From positions 1-64,000 of the forward strand of contig DATCMB010000019.1 in the NCBI GenBank assembly GCA_036563615.1: a DNA stretch of 64,000 nucleotides, given 5' to 3'. The position numbers and the translations under genes were made by a program. The first letter of the stretch is position 1; every line of letters begins with the position of its first letter. The notes beneath the pieces are model-generated. The model did no database searches, was not told where the DNA came from, and saw only the letters and a list, made by a program, of their open reading frames with translations. Shown piece after piece: positions 22,050-31,483 of the stretch. The stretch comes from Candidatus Binatia bacterium. GTDB lineage: Bacteria > Desulfobacterota > Binatia > UBA12015.

Positions 22050-22952
22050 TCAAGCCAGCCGCTCGTACGGATGCGTCAGCGCCCGCCGCAACGACGCCGC
22101 GATGCGCGCGGCCGTGACGCCGTCGATGAACCGGTGGTCGAACGTGCAGCCGAGCGTCAGGATCGGTCGGATCATGATCTGATCGCCCACCACCGCGGGC
22201 CGCCGCTGGATGTTGTTGACCAGCACGACGATCGGCACGCGGCTGAACGGCACGAGCGGTGCCAGCGCCATGCCGAGCCCCGCGTCGATCAGGCCGATGC
22301 TCGTCACCATCGCGCTGCCGAACTGGTCGTAGGCGACGCCGAAGCGGCTCAGGTCGAGACCCAGGTCGTAGGTCAAATAGCCGATCGTCCGCATCGCCGG
22401 GCCGAGCAGCCAGTCCGGGATGCGCGACAGCGACGCCTTGGTCTTCTCGACCTCGCGGTCCTTGCGCGCCCGCACCTGCGCCACGCGCGCGTTGAGCTGC
22501 TGCGCGATGTCCCGCAGCGACATGCGGTCGACGCTGCACAGCTTGACGCCGGAGAGGTCGCGGCCGTCCTCGCTCGAGACCTGGCAGAAGATGTCGACCT
22601 CGTCGCGCTTGTAGAGCCGCTTGCCGATGATCAACCCGTTGCCGTCGGGGTAGTCCCGCAGCCCGAGGGCCAGCGCCTTCGTCACGAGGTGCGTGACCGT
22701 GACGTGGATCCCCTCGGTCTCGCGCATGCGCTGGATCAGCGCCAGGGACTCCGTCATGTCGATCTCGATGGTGCCGTAGACCGTCGGGTTGTCCGGCGGG
22801 CTCCACGTCACCAGCGCGAGCCGACGCCAACTGCTCGGAGACGTCACCCGCGAGTACGGGGGCTTCCGGCGCTGTGGGACGGCGGCCTGCGGCGACGCCG
22901 CGTCGTCCTGCTCGGTCGCCGCAGCGTTCTTCGGCTTGTGTAGCGAACTCAC
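22050..22952 (-). CDS. Stand-alone 2-oxoacid dehydrogenase E2-type acyltransferase
   Basis: 300 residues that correspond to the catalytic domain of dihydrolipoamide acyltransferases. The active-site motif is CTFDHRFIDGVTAARIA; VTVTHLVTKALAL and GVAYDQFGSAMVTSIG are other family features. There is no lipoyl domain or E1-binding domain, and no E1 or E3 gene nearby. The first 50 residues are charged and proline-rich (PQRRKPPYSRVTSPSSWRR). It is therefore unlikely to serve in a normal dehydrogenase complex; it may transfer acyl groups from CoA to another acceptor. Confidence 0.82.
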   Translation of the reverse strand: MSSLHKPKNAAATEQDDAASPQAAVPQRRKPPYSRVTSPSSWRRLALVTWSPPDNPTVYGTIEIDMTESLALIQRMRETEGIHVTVTHLVTKALALGLRDYPDGNGLIIGKRLYKRDEVDIFCQVSSEDGRDLSGVKLCSVDRMSLRDIAQQLNARVAQVRARKDREVEKTKASLSRIPDWLLGPAMRTIGYLTYDLGLDLSRFGVAYDQFGSAMVTSIGLIDAGLGMALAPLVPFSRVPIVVLVNNIQRRPAVVGDQIMIRPILTLGCTFDHRFIDGVTAARIAASLRRALTHPYERLA

Positions 22953-23017
22953 GTCACGCTCCTGTTGGCCTTAAGCTCCGGGCCCTGATATGCGATGTAT
23001 CCTATCAAGGGGGATCT

Positions 23018-23347
23018 ATGAAACTTCGTCGACGACTGATCGCGACGGGGACCGCGCTTGCTCTCCTGGCGTGTGTCGCCGCGCCGGCCCGTGCTCAGGG
23101 CCAGTACGACGACGGTCAAGCACATCCGCTGCGCGTCCTCGCGTACCTGGTCGCTCCCGCCGGGTTTCTCGCGGAATGGCTGGTGACGCGCCCCCTCTTC
23201 CGCCTCGTCTCCCAGGACGACACCGCTCCCATCTTCTCCTACACGCCGCAGGGTGGCTTCGACTACGAGACCTACGAAGAGGGTCTGTCGACGGGCGTGA
23301 CGTTCGAGAGCCCGTACACGGTGATGCAGCAGGAAGGTTCGCCCTGA
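23018..23347 (+). CDS. Small secreted hypothetical protein
   Basis: 109 residues with a clear signal peptide (MKLRRRLIATGTALALLACVAAPARAQ). The mature part has a hydrophobic stretch (LRVLAYLVAPAGFLAEWLVTRPLF) and ends in FDYETYEEGLSTGVTFESP. A cysteine lies inside the signal core, but the lipobox is poor, so it is not clearly a lipoprotein. AAGGGGG precedes the ATG. It is divergent from the E2-like gene. Function unknown. Confidence 0.7.
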   Translation: MKLRRRLIATGTALALLACVAAPARAQGQYDDGQAHPLRVLAYLVAPAGFLAEWLVTRPLFRLVSQDDTAPIFSYTPQGGFDYETYEEGLSTGVTFESPYTVMQQEGSP

Positions 23348-23374
23348 GCGCACGCGACGAGCCGACTACGCTCG

Positions 23375-25621
23375 TCAAGACACCACCTCGAGCGGCGCGT
23401 AGCGCGCGATCAGCTTCTTGATCCCCGCCCGCTCGAACTGCACGGTGAGCTTGACGCCCATCCCCGTGCCCTCGCTGCGACGAACCACTCCCTCCCCGAA
23501 CTGCGGGTGTCGCACCCGCGTCCCGATGCGCAACGTCGCCCCCGCGTCGGGCTCCTGACTGACGCTGTAGTCGATCTCCGGCTCGCTGTTGAGCTTGACG
23601 CTGCGGCCGGGGACGCGGCGAGGTGACGCCGTCCAATCTTCGCTCGGCTCGAACCACGTCTGCTCGTGCTCGCGCCGCTCCTCGATCGGGGTCCCCACGA
23701 CGCGCACCAGCTCGGCCGGGATCTCGCGCAGGAAGCGCGACGGCGGATTCTGCTGGCTCGAGCCGAACAGCACGCGGTGCCGCGCCCGCGTGAGGACGAG
23801 CTGCTCGCGGGCGCGCGTCATGCCGACGTAGCAGAGGCGTCGCTCCTCCTCGAGGCCGCCCTCGTCGAGCGCGCGCGAGTGCGGGAAGACGCCCTCCTCC
23901 ATGCCGATCAGGTAGACGAGCGGGAACTCGAGCCCCTTCGAGTTGTGCAGCGTCATGAGGCTGAGCGCGCCGCGGCGTCCGTCGGCCTCGTCGAGGTCGG
24001 ATACCAGCGCGGCGCGCTCGAGGAACGCCTCGACCGCGGTTGCACCGCGCGGTGCGTTCTCCATCGCGTCGAGCTCGCGCGCCGCGGCGACCATCTCCTC
24101 GAGGTTGTCCGCGCGCGCCTGCGCCTCCTGCGTGCCCTCGTTGCGCAGCCGGGCGAGAAGGCCGGTCTCGTGCAGCACCATGTCGATGACCTCCGCCATC
24201 GACAGGTCGTCGAGCGCGGCGCGCAGCCGCCCGATCATCGCCCAGAACTCGACGACCCGTCCGCGGCTCGCGGTCGCGAGCGGCACCTGCTCGTCGTTGG
24301 CGAGCCCGTCAAGCACATGGGCGAGCGAGACGCCGCGTCGCTGCGCGGTGTCGACGAGCACCGCGAGGGTCGCAGCGCCGATGCCGCGCGTCGGCACGTT
24401 GATCACGCGCGCGAGGCTCACGTCGTCGGCCGGGTTCACGAGCAAGCGCAGGTACGCGAGGACGTCCTTGACCTCCTTGCGATCGTAGAAGCGCGTGCCG
24501 CCGATCAGGATGTAGCGCAGCCCGCGCAGCAGCAGCTCCTCCTCGACGACCCGCGACTGCGCGTTGGTGCGGTAGAACACCGCGATGTCCGCAGGATCGC
24601 GTCCCGAGGCGAGCGCGCGCTCGATGTCGGCGGCGACCCAGCGCGCCTCGGCGCGATCGTCCGGCAACGTCGCGACGACCACCTTCTCACCGGGCCCGTT
24701 GTCGGTCCACAGCGTCTTGCCGTGGCGGTCGGAGTTGCGCCGGATGACCGCGCTCGCGGCGGCGAGGATGTTGCCCGTCGAGCGGTAGTTCTGCTCGAGC
24801 CGGACGACGTGCGCATCCGGGTAGTCGCGCTCGAAGTCGAGGATCGCGCGCACCGTCGCGCCGCGGAAGCCGTAGATCGACTGGTCGTCGTCGCCGACCA
24901 CGGCCAGGTTGCGCGCGCGGGCGATGTGGCGGATCAGCAGGTACTGCGCCGGATTGATGTCCTGGTACTCGTCGACCAGCACGTGCTGGTAGCGCGCGCG
25001 GTACGCCTTGCGTGCCGCCTCGTTCTCGGTGAGGAGACGCACCATCGCCGTGATCAGCGAGCCGAAGTCGAGCGCGCCCGCGCGTGCGAGGAGCGCCTCG
25101 TAGCGCATCGCGGCGCGCAGCAGCGCCTCGGTCCGCTGCGGTCCCTCGAACCCGTCTTGACGGTCGAGCGGCTCGCCCGCGTTGCGCCGTCGCTCGATGT
25201 AGCTGCGCAGCGCGGCCGGCGTCAGCACGTGCTCGCTGATCTCCGCCTCGGCGAGCGCCCGGCGACAGAGCGCGAGCTGATCCGCCTCGTCGTAGATCGC
25301 GAAGCCCGAGGGCAGCCCGAGCTTCGGCGCCTCGCGACGCAGCCAGCGCGCGCAGACGGCGTGAAAGGTGCCGACCGTCAAGCCACGAACGTCGTCGCCG
25401 ACGAGCTTCTCGAGACGCTCGCGCATCTCGCGCGCGGCCTTGTTGGTGAAGGTGACGGCGAGAATCTGCTCCGGCGCGACCCCGCGCTCGGCGATCAAGT
25501 ACGCGACCCGATGCGTGAGGACGCGCGTCTTGCCGCTGCCGGCGCCGGCCAGCACGAGCAACGGTCCGCCTTCGTGCAGGACGGCTTCGCGTTGCTGCGG
25601 ATTGAGGGTCGTGAGGTCCAT
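23375..25621 (-). CDS. pcrA: UvrD/PcrA-type DNA helicase
   Basis: Superfamily 1A 3'-5' helicase of 748 residues. Motif I is VLAGAGSGKTRVLTHR, II is VDEYQDINPAQY, III is VVGDDDQSIYGFRGA, IV is LEQNYRST, V is VFPLVYLIGMEEGVFPH-like (LMTLHNSKGLEFP), and VI is EERRLCYVGMTRAREQL. The extreme C-terminus is a Tudor-like domain (IGTRVRHPQFGEGVVRRSEG) used by PcrA/UvrD to contact RNA polymerase. It acts in nucleotide excision repair and removal of recombination intermediates. PcrA and UvrD cannot be separated by sequence alone. Confidence 0.93.
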   Translation of the reverse strand: MDLTTLNPQQREAVLHEGGPLLVLAGAGSGKTRVLTHRVAYLIAERGVAPEQILAVTFTNKAAREMRERLEKLVGDDVRGLTVGTFHAVCARWLRREAPKLGLPSGFAIYDEADQLALCRRALAEAEISEHVLTPAALRSYIERRRNAGEPLDRQDGFEGPQRTEALLRAAMRYEALLARAGALDFGSLITAMVRLLTENEAARKAYRARYQHVLVDEYQDINPAQYLLIRHIARARNLAVVGDDDQSIYGFRGATVRAILDFERDYPDAHVVRLEQNYRSTGNILAAASAVIRRNSDRHGKTLWTDNGPGEKVVVATLPDDRAEARWVAADIERALASGRDPADIAVFYRTNAQSRVVEEELLLRGLRYILIGGTRFYDRKEVKDVLAYLRLLVNPADDVSLARVINVPTRGIGAATLAVLVDTAQRRGVSLAHVLDGLANDEQVPLATASRGRVVEFWAMIGRLRAALDDLSMAEVIDMVLHETGLLARLRNEGTQEAQARADNLEEMVAAARELDAMENAPRGATAVEAFLERAALVSDLDEADGRRGALSLMTLHNSKGLEFPLVYLIGMEEGVFPHSRALDEGGLEEERRLCYVGMTRAREQLVLTRARHRVLFGSSQQNPPSRFLREIPAELVRVVGTPIEERREHEQTWFEPSEDWTASPRRVPGRSVKLNSEPEIDYSVSQEPDAGATLRIGTRVRHPQFGEGVVRRSEGTGMGVKLTVQFERAGIKKLIARYAPLEVVS

Positions 25622-25664
25622 CGCGGCGAGGCGTTGAACCTAGCGGACCGCGATCGAAAGGGAA

Positions 25665-26312
25665 GTGGCGCGCCGCCGCACGCGCGCGCTAACCTCGACC
25701 GTGCCCGCGTACGAGCGAAAGGACGCCGTCTACCGACGCGCGAAGCGCGAAGGGCTGCGCTCGCGCGCCGCGTACAAGCTCGACGAGCTCGACGCGGCCT
25801 TCAAGCTCTTCAGGCCGGGCATGCGCGTCGTCGACCTCGGCTGCTGGCCCGGCGGCTGGCTGCAGATCTGCGCCGACCGCGTCGGCGCGAGCGGTCGCGT
25901 GGTCGGCGTCGACGTCGCCGAGACCGACGCGGTGCCGCGGCCGAACGTCGTCGCGCTGGTCGGCGACGTCTACGACGACGCGATCGTCGAGCGCGTGCGC
26001 GACGCCCTCGGCGGCCCCGCCGACCTCGTGCTCTCCGACCTCGCCCCCAAGCTCAGCGGGATCGCCACGACGGACGCCGCCCGGCACGCGGATCTCGTGC
26101 GGCGGGCGATCGAGCTCGCCCGCGCCTGGCTCGCGCCCGGCGGCGCCTTGCTCGTGAAGCTGTTCATGGACGCCGAGTACCAGGGGCTCGTCGCCGACCT
26201 GCGCGCCGCGTTCGCGACGGTAAAGACCCGCAAGCTCGGTACGACCCGCAAGGGATCCTCCGAGCTCTACGCGTGCGGACGTGGCTTGAAAGAAGCGGCG
26301 GCGGCGACGTAA
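25665..26312 (+). CDS. rlmE: 23S rRNA 2'-O-ribose methyltransferase RlmE/FtsJ
   Basis: 215 residues. The SAM motif is VVDLGCWPGGWLQ, and the K-D-K-E catalytic set is present: SRAAYKLDEL, VLSDLAPKLSG, LLVKLFMD and GSSELYACG. The enzyme methylates U2552 of 23S rRNA late in 50S assembly. The N-terminal 15 residues are extra. The start is GTG at 25665 with AAGGGA upstream. It is divergent from pcrA by 43 bases. Confidence 0.93.
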   Translation: MARRRTRALTSTVPAYERKDAVYRRAKREGLRSRAAYKLDELDAAFKLFRPGMRVVDLGCWPGGWLQICADRVGASGRVVGVDVAETDAVPRPNVVALVGDVYDDAIVERVRDALGGPADLVLSDLAPKLSGIATTDAARHADLVRRAIELARAWLAPGGALLVKLFMDAEYQGLVADLRAAFATVKTRKLGTTRKGSSELYACGRGLKEAAAAT

Positions 26313-26465
26313 CCTTCCCCGCGAACGCGAGTTTTGCCTCCCAGCCTCGACATCTGCAGAACCGGCTCGGTCGGATCTTCTCGTGAGGTGAGGGGCGCTA
26401 CCTCGGCGCGCGCGGGCGGTTGAACCGCAAGCCAGGTAGTCGGTCCGGGGGTCGAGGAAGATCGA

Positions 26466-28478
26466 GTGCGGCTGTCTCCACGGATAATGCGCCGTTCGCT
26501 GGCTCTGGTGGCGACGTTTCTCGTGCTGCCGCCCTTCGTGGGGCTCGCGGCCGCCCAGGGGCGAGCAGGCCAGCCGGCGCACATCCTGGTCGTCGAGGAC
26601 GACGGCCGGATCCTGACGCCGCCCGACCCGCTGCCGCTCGCAGGGCGTCGGCTGTCGTTCGCGCCGCTCGCGAACGGTGGTTACGCGACGCTGCTCAGCC
26701 CGGCGCGTCCGATCGCCAACGACGGCGTCCGCATCGACTTCGCCGAGTCTGCCGCGGTTGCCCGCGTACCGCTCAAAACGCCGTTCGCCTTTTTCGGCGA
26801 GCTGCACACGGAGGTCTTCGTTCACGCCCAGGGCGCGATCAGCTTCGGCGAGCCGCTGACCACCTCACCCGAAGCGACCGCCAGCGGCCGTCTGCTGCCC
26901 GGGCTGCTCGGCGGGCCGCCCGTGGTCGCAGCGCTGTGGAACGAGCTGCAGACGGCCGCCACCGATGGCGAGAGCGGGGTCTTCGTCGCCCAGCGCGACG
27001 ACGCGCTGACCGTGACCTGGTACCGCGTGCCGTCGGTGCGTCCGGCGATCGGGGACAACACCTTCCGCATCACGCTGACGCCGCACGGTGGCATCGCCAT
27101 CGATTACGGCGCGCTCGCGACGCGCTGGGGCGTGGTCGGCGTCTCGCCCGGCGTCGAGCGCCAGTCGGTGCGCATCGTCGACTTCGCCGCCACGCCGCTC
27201 GTCGCGCCGCGCCAGGCAGCGCTCGCCTGGTACCGCGACCTGCCGACGCTCAACGAGATCGCGCTCGCGCGTCGCGTCTACGAGCGGATCCCCGACCGCT
27301 TCCAGTTCCTGACCGTCTTCACCACGCAGCCGGTCGACGGACCGACCCCGGTCTGGAGCACGACCGTGCAGAACGCCGAGCGCGGCATCGGCATGCCGAT
27401 CTTCGACCACAGCGCGCTCTTCGGCAGCGACGTGCTCGAGCACGTCGTCGTGATGAACGACCTCGCCTTCTGGGACGACGACCCGCTGCGCCCACCGCTC
27501 GTGCCGAGCTACGCGTACGCGCCGTCGACGCTCGCCGTCCTCGCGCACGAGGTCGGGCATCGCTGGCTCGCCTACGCGGGTGCGATCGACGCCGATCTCG
27601 CGGGCGACGACGGGCACTGGAGCTACACCTTCGCGAGCGGCGCGTCCTTCCTCGGCGGCAACGAGCTGCAGGAGAACGAGGACGGCTCGTTCACCAGCAT
27701 CGCCGCGATGCGCGCCTACGGCCCGCTCGACCTCTACCTCATGGGGCTCGCGGCGCCGGAGGACGTCGGCGGCTCGTTCGTCGTCGAGAACGCGCACGAC
27801 TTCGTCCCCGAGCGCAGCCGCGGCGGCGCCTGGCTCGACGCGAACTCGCACCCCGAGGAGGGCGTGACCTTCAAGGGCACGCGCCGCGAGGTCACGGTCG
27901 AGGACGTCATCGAGCGCGCCGGCGTGCGCGACCCCGACTCGACGCGCGCGCGCCGCCACTTCCGCATGGCGATGGTGCTGGTCGTCCCGGCCGGAACGAA
28001 GCCCGACCCGGCGCAGATCGCGAAGCTCGAGCGGATCCGCCGTGGCTTCGGTCCGTTCTTCGCGAACGCGACCGGGCACCGCGCGCGCATGCAGACCTGG
28101 CTGCCGTACGTCGCGGACGGTCTGCCGGTGCCGAGCGACCCCGCGCTGCTGACGGGTCGGCCGCGGCTGCTCGACGCGAGCGTGCACGTCGACGCCACCG
28201 GACGCACCGAGGTGGTGCTCGACTACGCGGACTACGACGGCGACCTGACGGCGCTCGAGGTCCGGACCGACGCGAGCCGCGGCGTCGCGCCGACGGTGGT
28301 CGACGTCGCCCTCGGCACGTTCGGCCATCGCCGCGGCTCGGTGTCGTTCGCGCTGCGCGACCTGCCGCCCGAGGCGACCGTTCTCGACGTCGCGCTGGTC
28401 GACAACCGCGGGCTGCGCAGCCGGGCGCTCGTCCGCCTGCCCGTCGACGAAATCGGCGAGGCGATCGCGGCGCGCTGA
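26466..28478 (+). CDS. Secreted zinc metalloprotease-like protein with nidogen-like domain
   Basis: 670 residues with a signal peptide (residues 1-31, ending GLAAAQ). Residues about 105-215 form a beta-rich region (FFGELHTEVFVHAQGAISFG...VVAALWNELQ...DNTFRITLTPHGGIAIDYG) resembling NIDO-type extracellular domains. The zinc motif is HEVGHRW (His361, Glu362, His365), and GDDGHWSY may supply the third ligand at His384. YGPLDLYLMGL follows, as in some extracellular metalloproteases. The C-terminus (about 560-665) is probably a beta-sandwich. The natural substrate is unknown. It is a single gene between rlmE and convergent mutS2. Confidence 0.8.
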   Translation: MRLSPRIMRRSLALVATFLVLPPFVGLAAAQGRAGQPAHILVVEDDGRILTPPDPLPLAGRRLSFAPLANGGYATLLSPARPIANDGVRIDFAESAAVARVPLKTPFAFFGELHTEVFVHAQGAISFGEPLTTSPEATASGRLLPGLLGGPPVVAALWNELQTAATDGESGVFVAQRDDALTVTWYRVPSVRPAIGDNTFRITLTPHGGIAIDYGALATRWGVVGVSPGVERQSVRIVDFAATPLVAPRQAALAWYRDLPTLNEIALARRVYERIPDRFQFLTVFTTQPVDGPTPVWSTTVQNAERGIGMPIFDHSALFGSDVLEHVVVMNDLAFWDDDPLRPPLVPSYAYAPSTLAVLAHEVGHRWLAYAGAIDADLAGDDGHWSYTFASGASFLGGNELQENEDGSFTSIAAMRAYGPLDLYLMGLAAPEDVGGSFVVENAHDFVPERSRGGAWLDANSHPEEGVTFKGTRREVTVEDVIERAGVRDPDSTRARRHFRMAMVLVVPAGTKPDPAQIAKLERIRRGFGPFFANATGHRARMQTWLPYVADGLPVPSDPALLTGRPRLLDASVHVDATGRTEVVLDYADYDGDLTALEVRTDASRGVAPTVVDVALGTFGHRRGSVSFALRDLPPEATVLDVALVDNRGLRSRALVRLPVDEIGEAIAAR

Positions 28479-28569
28479 GCCGCGCCGCTCTGACCCACTC
28501 GGGACGCGTCTCGTCAAGCCGCGGACGCGCCTCAGGGTGCTCGCGTCGGCGATCAGCCTGCGTCGTCGT

Positions 28570-30978
28570 TCAGCGCAGGAAGGCGATCGTCGCGCCGCCG
28601 CCGCCCGTGCGCCGGTCCGCCTGCTCGAAGCGGCTGACGTACGGCGAGCTCGCGAGGTACTCCCGGATCGCGTCGCGCAGCGCGCCCGTGCCCATGCCGT
28701 GGATGATGCGCACGCTGGTCTGATCCTCGAGCACCGCCTGGTCGAGGAAGGACTCGAGCTGGTGCAGTGCGCTCTGCACGCGCTCGCCGACCAGGTTGAT
28801 CTCGCGCATCGCGATCGGCTGCGACCGCGGCTCGTCGGGCTCGACCTCGACCTGCACCTGCGGAGTCGGCGCGGGCGCGCGTCGCGCACCGGAGCCGGAC
28901 GACGCGCGGGCCGGCGACCCAGCCGACCCGGGAATGCGGCGTAGCTGAGCGAGCGGCACGTCGAAGCGCACCCCGCCGCGGACGATGCGGGCGCGCTCGC
29001 CGGAGATCGACTCGACGCGACCGCGCAGACCGCTGCCGACGACCTGCACCTCGTCGCCGACCCGCGGCGGGGCGCTGCCCGGCTCCTGCCCCTCCGCCGC
29101 GCTCGGCGCCGACGCGAGCGCGCGCACCTGCTCGCTGATGCGCGCGCGCTGCTCGTTGCCGAGCTCGCGCAGCCGACGGCCGAGCTCCTGCGGACGGCGG
29201 CGCGCCTCGTCGAGCATGCGCTGTCCCTCGCGACGGAGCTCTTCGGCGAAGCGGCGCGCCGCCTCGAGCTCGTCCGCCCAGCGACGGCGGCGCTTGTCGC
29301 GCAGCTCCTCGAGCAGCGCCTCCTGCTCGGCGCGCGCGGCGGCGAGGCGCTCGCGCTCGGCCGCGGCCGCCCTTGCCTCCTCGTCGTAGCGTCGACGCTC
29401 GGCTTCGAGGGCGCTCGCCGCGGCGACGAGGTCGGCGCCGAGGTGCTCGCGCTCGCGCTCGGCGGCGTCGAGCAGCTGCTCGGGGAAGCCGAGGCGACGC
29501 GCCATCTGCAGCCCGAGGCTCGGCGCGATGCTGCGGTAGATCAGCCGGTAGCGCGGCGCGAAGGTCTCCGGGTCGAAGTCGACCGCGGCCACCTCGGCGC
29601 CGGGGCGTGCGAGCGCGAACGCCTTGACGCTCTGGAAGTGCGTCGTCGCGAGCACCCGACAGCGACGCCGCAGCAGCTCGTCGAGCAGGACGCGCGCGAG
29701 CGCGGCGCCGTCCTCGGGATCGGTTCCCGTGCCGGGCTCGTCGAGCAAAACCAGCGAGCGCTCGCCGGCGCCGCGCAGGACGTCGACGACGTTGCGGACG
29801 TGGCCCGAGAACGTCGACAGGTCGCCGGCGACGTTCTGCGGGTCGCCGATGTCGGTGTACACCGCGTCGAACACCGGCAGCTGCGTGTCGCGATCGGCGA
29901 GGATCGGGATCCCGGATTGCGCCATCAGCACCGCGAGCCCGAGCGTCTTCAGCGCGACGCTCTTGCCGCCGGTGTTGGGACCGCTGATCACCAGCAAGCG
30001 CGTGTCGGCATCGAGGACGACGTCGATCGGCGTCACGGCGCGTCCGGTGAGCTCGAGGAGGGGGTGACGCGCCTGCCCGAGCCGGACCGACTCCTCGCCG
30101 ACGGCGGGGCACACGGCGCGATGACGTCGCGCGAACGCGACGCGGGCGAGCAGCGTGTCGAGCTCGGTCAGCGCCGCGAAGGCTTCACCGAGCGCCTCGC
30201 GTTCGGCGCCGACGGCCGCGGTGATCTCCGCGAGGATGCGCGCCTCTTCCTCCGCCTCCTCGCGCGCCGCGATCAGCAGGCGGTTGTTCGCCTCGACCGC
30301 GAACAGCGGCTCGACGAACAGCGTCTCGCCCGATGCCGAGCGGTCCTGCACGATGCCCGGCAGCTCCGACGCCGCCTGCGCGCGCACCGGCACGACGAAG
30401 CGTCCGTTGCGTACCGTGACGTAGTCCTCGGCGATCGCGCTCGAGCCCTGTCCCTGGCGCAGCAGACGCGACAAGCGCCGCTCGATGTCGGCGCGCAGCT
30501 CCCGCAGCTCGCGGCGCAGCGCGCGCAGGGTCGGGCTCGCGTTGTCGCGCAGCTCGCCTTCCTCGTCGAGCGCGCTCGCGAGCAGCTTGTCGAGCTCGGG
30601 CAGCGGGTGCAGCGAGCCGAGGTACCGCAGCAGCAGCGGATGGCCGGCGGCGCGCGCGCGGATGAAGCCGCGCATCTGGCGCACGGTCGACAGCGTCGCC
30701 GCGACCTCCTTGAGCTCGCGTCCCGAGAGGCGTGCGCCCGGCGTCGCCGAGACCGCGAGGTGTGGTCGGATGTCGGGGAAGGCGCCGAGCGGTGCGGCCT
30801 CCTCGTCGGTGATCGCGCGCATCTGCTCGACGCGCGCGAGCTCGTCGCGGACGACGTGCGGCTCGGTCGCCGGCCGGAGCGCGAGGCAGGCCTCGCGTCC
30901 GGACTCCGAGGCGGCGTAGGCCGCGACTGCCTCGAGCAGCCGCGCGAACTCGAGGTTGTCGAGATCGACGGGTCGCAC
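28570..30978 (-). CDS. mutS2: Endonuclease MutS2
   Basis: 802 residues from GTG 30978. The MutS-type ATPase has Walker A ISGPNTGGKSVALKTLG near residue 330 and Walker B LVLLDEPGTGTDPEDGAAL. A long coiled coil (about 500-640) follows. The C-terminal Smr nuclease domain has REINLVGERV and VRIIHGMGTGALRDAI. It lacks mismatch-recognition domain I of MutS1; family members suppress recombination or rescue collided ribosomes. The start lies two bases after the moaE stop, so it is at the end of the moa operon. Confidence 0.95.
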   Translation of the reverse strand: MRPVDLDNLEFARLLEAVAAYAASESGREACLALRPATEPHVVRDELARVEQMRAITDEEAAPLGAFPDIRPHLAVSATPGARLSGRELKEVAATLSTVRQMRGFIRARAAGHPLLLRYLGSLHPLPELDKLLASALDEEGELRDNASPTLRALRRELRELRADIERRLSRLLRQGQGSSAIAEDYVTVRNGRFVVPVRAQAASELPGIVQDRSASGETLFVEPLFAVEANNRLLIAAREEAEEEARILAEITAAVGAEREALGEAFAALTELDTLLARVAFARRHRAVCPAVGEESVRLGQARHPLLELTGRAVTPIDVVLDADTRLLVISGPNTGGKSVALKTLGLAVLMAQSGIPILADRDTQLPVFDAVYTDIGDPQNVAGDLSTFSGHVRNVVDVLRGAGERSLVLLDEPGTGTDPEDGAALARVLLDELLRRRCRVLATTHFQSVKAFALARPGAEVAAVDFDPETFAPRYRLIYRSIAPSLGLQMARRLGFPEQLLDAAEREREHLGADLVAAASALEAERRRYDEEARAAAAERERLAAARAEQEALLEELRDKRRRRWADELEAARRFAEELRREGQRMLDEARRRPQELGRRLRELGNEQRARISEQVRALASAPSAAEGQEPGSAPPRVGDEVQVVGSGLRGRVESISGERARIVRGGVRFDVPLAQLRRIPGSAGSPARASSGSGARRAPAPTPQVQVEVEPDEPRSQPIAMREINLVGERVQSALHQLESFLDQAVLEDQTSVRIIHGMGTGALRDAIREYLASSPYVSRFEQADRRTGGGGATIAFLR

Positions 30979-30980
30979 GC

Positions 30981-31475
30981 TCAACCGACGCGCGGCGCTC
31001 CGCTCCCCGGCTGGGGCGCAGGCCCCGCTTGCATCTCGTCCGCGTTCTGCCAGACGCCGTCGCGGCCCGCCTGGTCGCCGATCCACACCGCGCCGCCCTC
31101 GAAGAACTCCTTCTTCCAGATCGGCACGACCTCCTTCAGGCGGTCGATCGTGTAGCGGGCGGCTGCGAAGGCGTCGCCGCGGTGCGCGGAGGACACCGCG
31201 ATCGCGACGCTCGCCATGCCGATCGGCACGACGCCGGTGCGGTGGACGACCGCGATCTTGGCGATCGGCCAACGCTCGCGGGCCGTCGCCGCGATCTTCT
31301 CGAGCTCGCGCTCGGCCATGCCGGCGTAGGCCTCGTACTCGAGACGCTCGACCTGGCGGCCCTCGTTGTTGTCGCGCGTCATCCCGATGAACAGCACCAC
31401 CGCGCCGGCCTTGGGGTCGGCGACGGCGGCGAGCAGCTCGTCGATGACGATCGGCTCGGCGGTGAGGCGCAGCAT
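30981..31475 (-). CDS. moaE: Molybdopterin synthase catalytic subunit MoaE
   Basis: 164 residues. Catalytic lysines are in YTIDRLKEVVPIWKKEFF (Lys114 and Lys121); VVLFIGMTRDNNEGRQVERLEYEAY and HRTGVVPIGMASVAIAVSSAHR are conserved. With MoaD it inserts sulfur into precursor Z to form molybdopterin. The ATG at 31475 lies nine bases after the moaD stop; an upstream ATG at 31511 would overlap moaD. The C-terminus has an extra 20 Pro/Gly-rich residues. Confidence 0.95.
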   Translation of the reverse strand: MLRLTAEPIVIDELLAAVADPKAGAVVLFIGMTRDNNEGRQVERLEYEAYAGMAERELEKIAATARERWPIAKIAVVHRTGVVPIGMASVAIAVSSAHRGDAFAAARYTIDRLKEVVPIWKKEFFEGGAVWIGDQAGRDGVWQNADEMQAGPAPQPGSGAPRVG

Positions 31476-31483
31476 CTCGCTGA

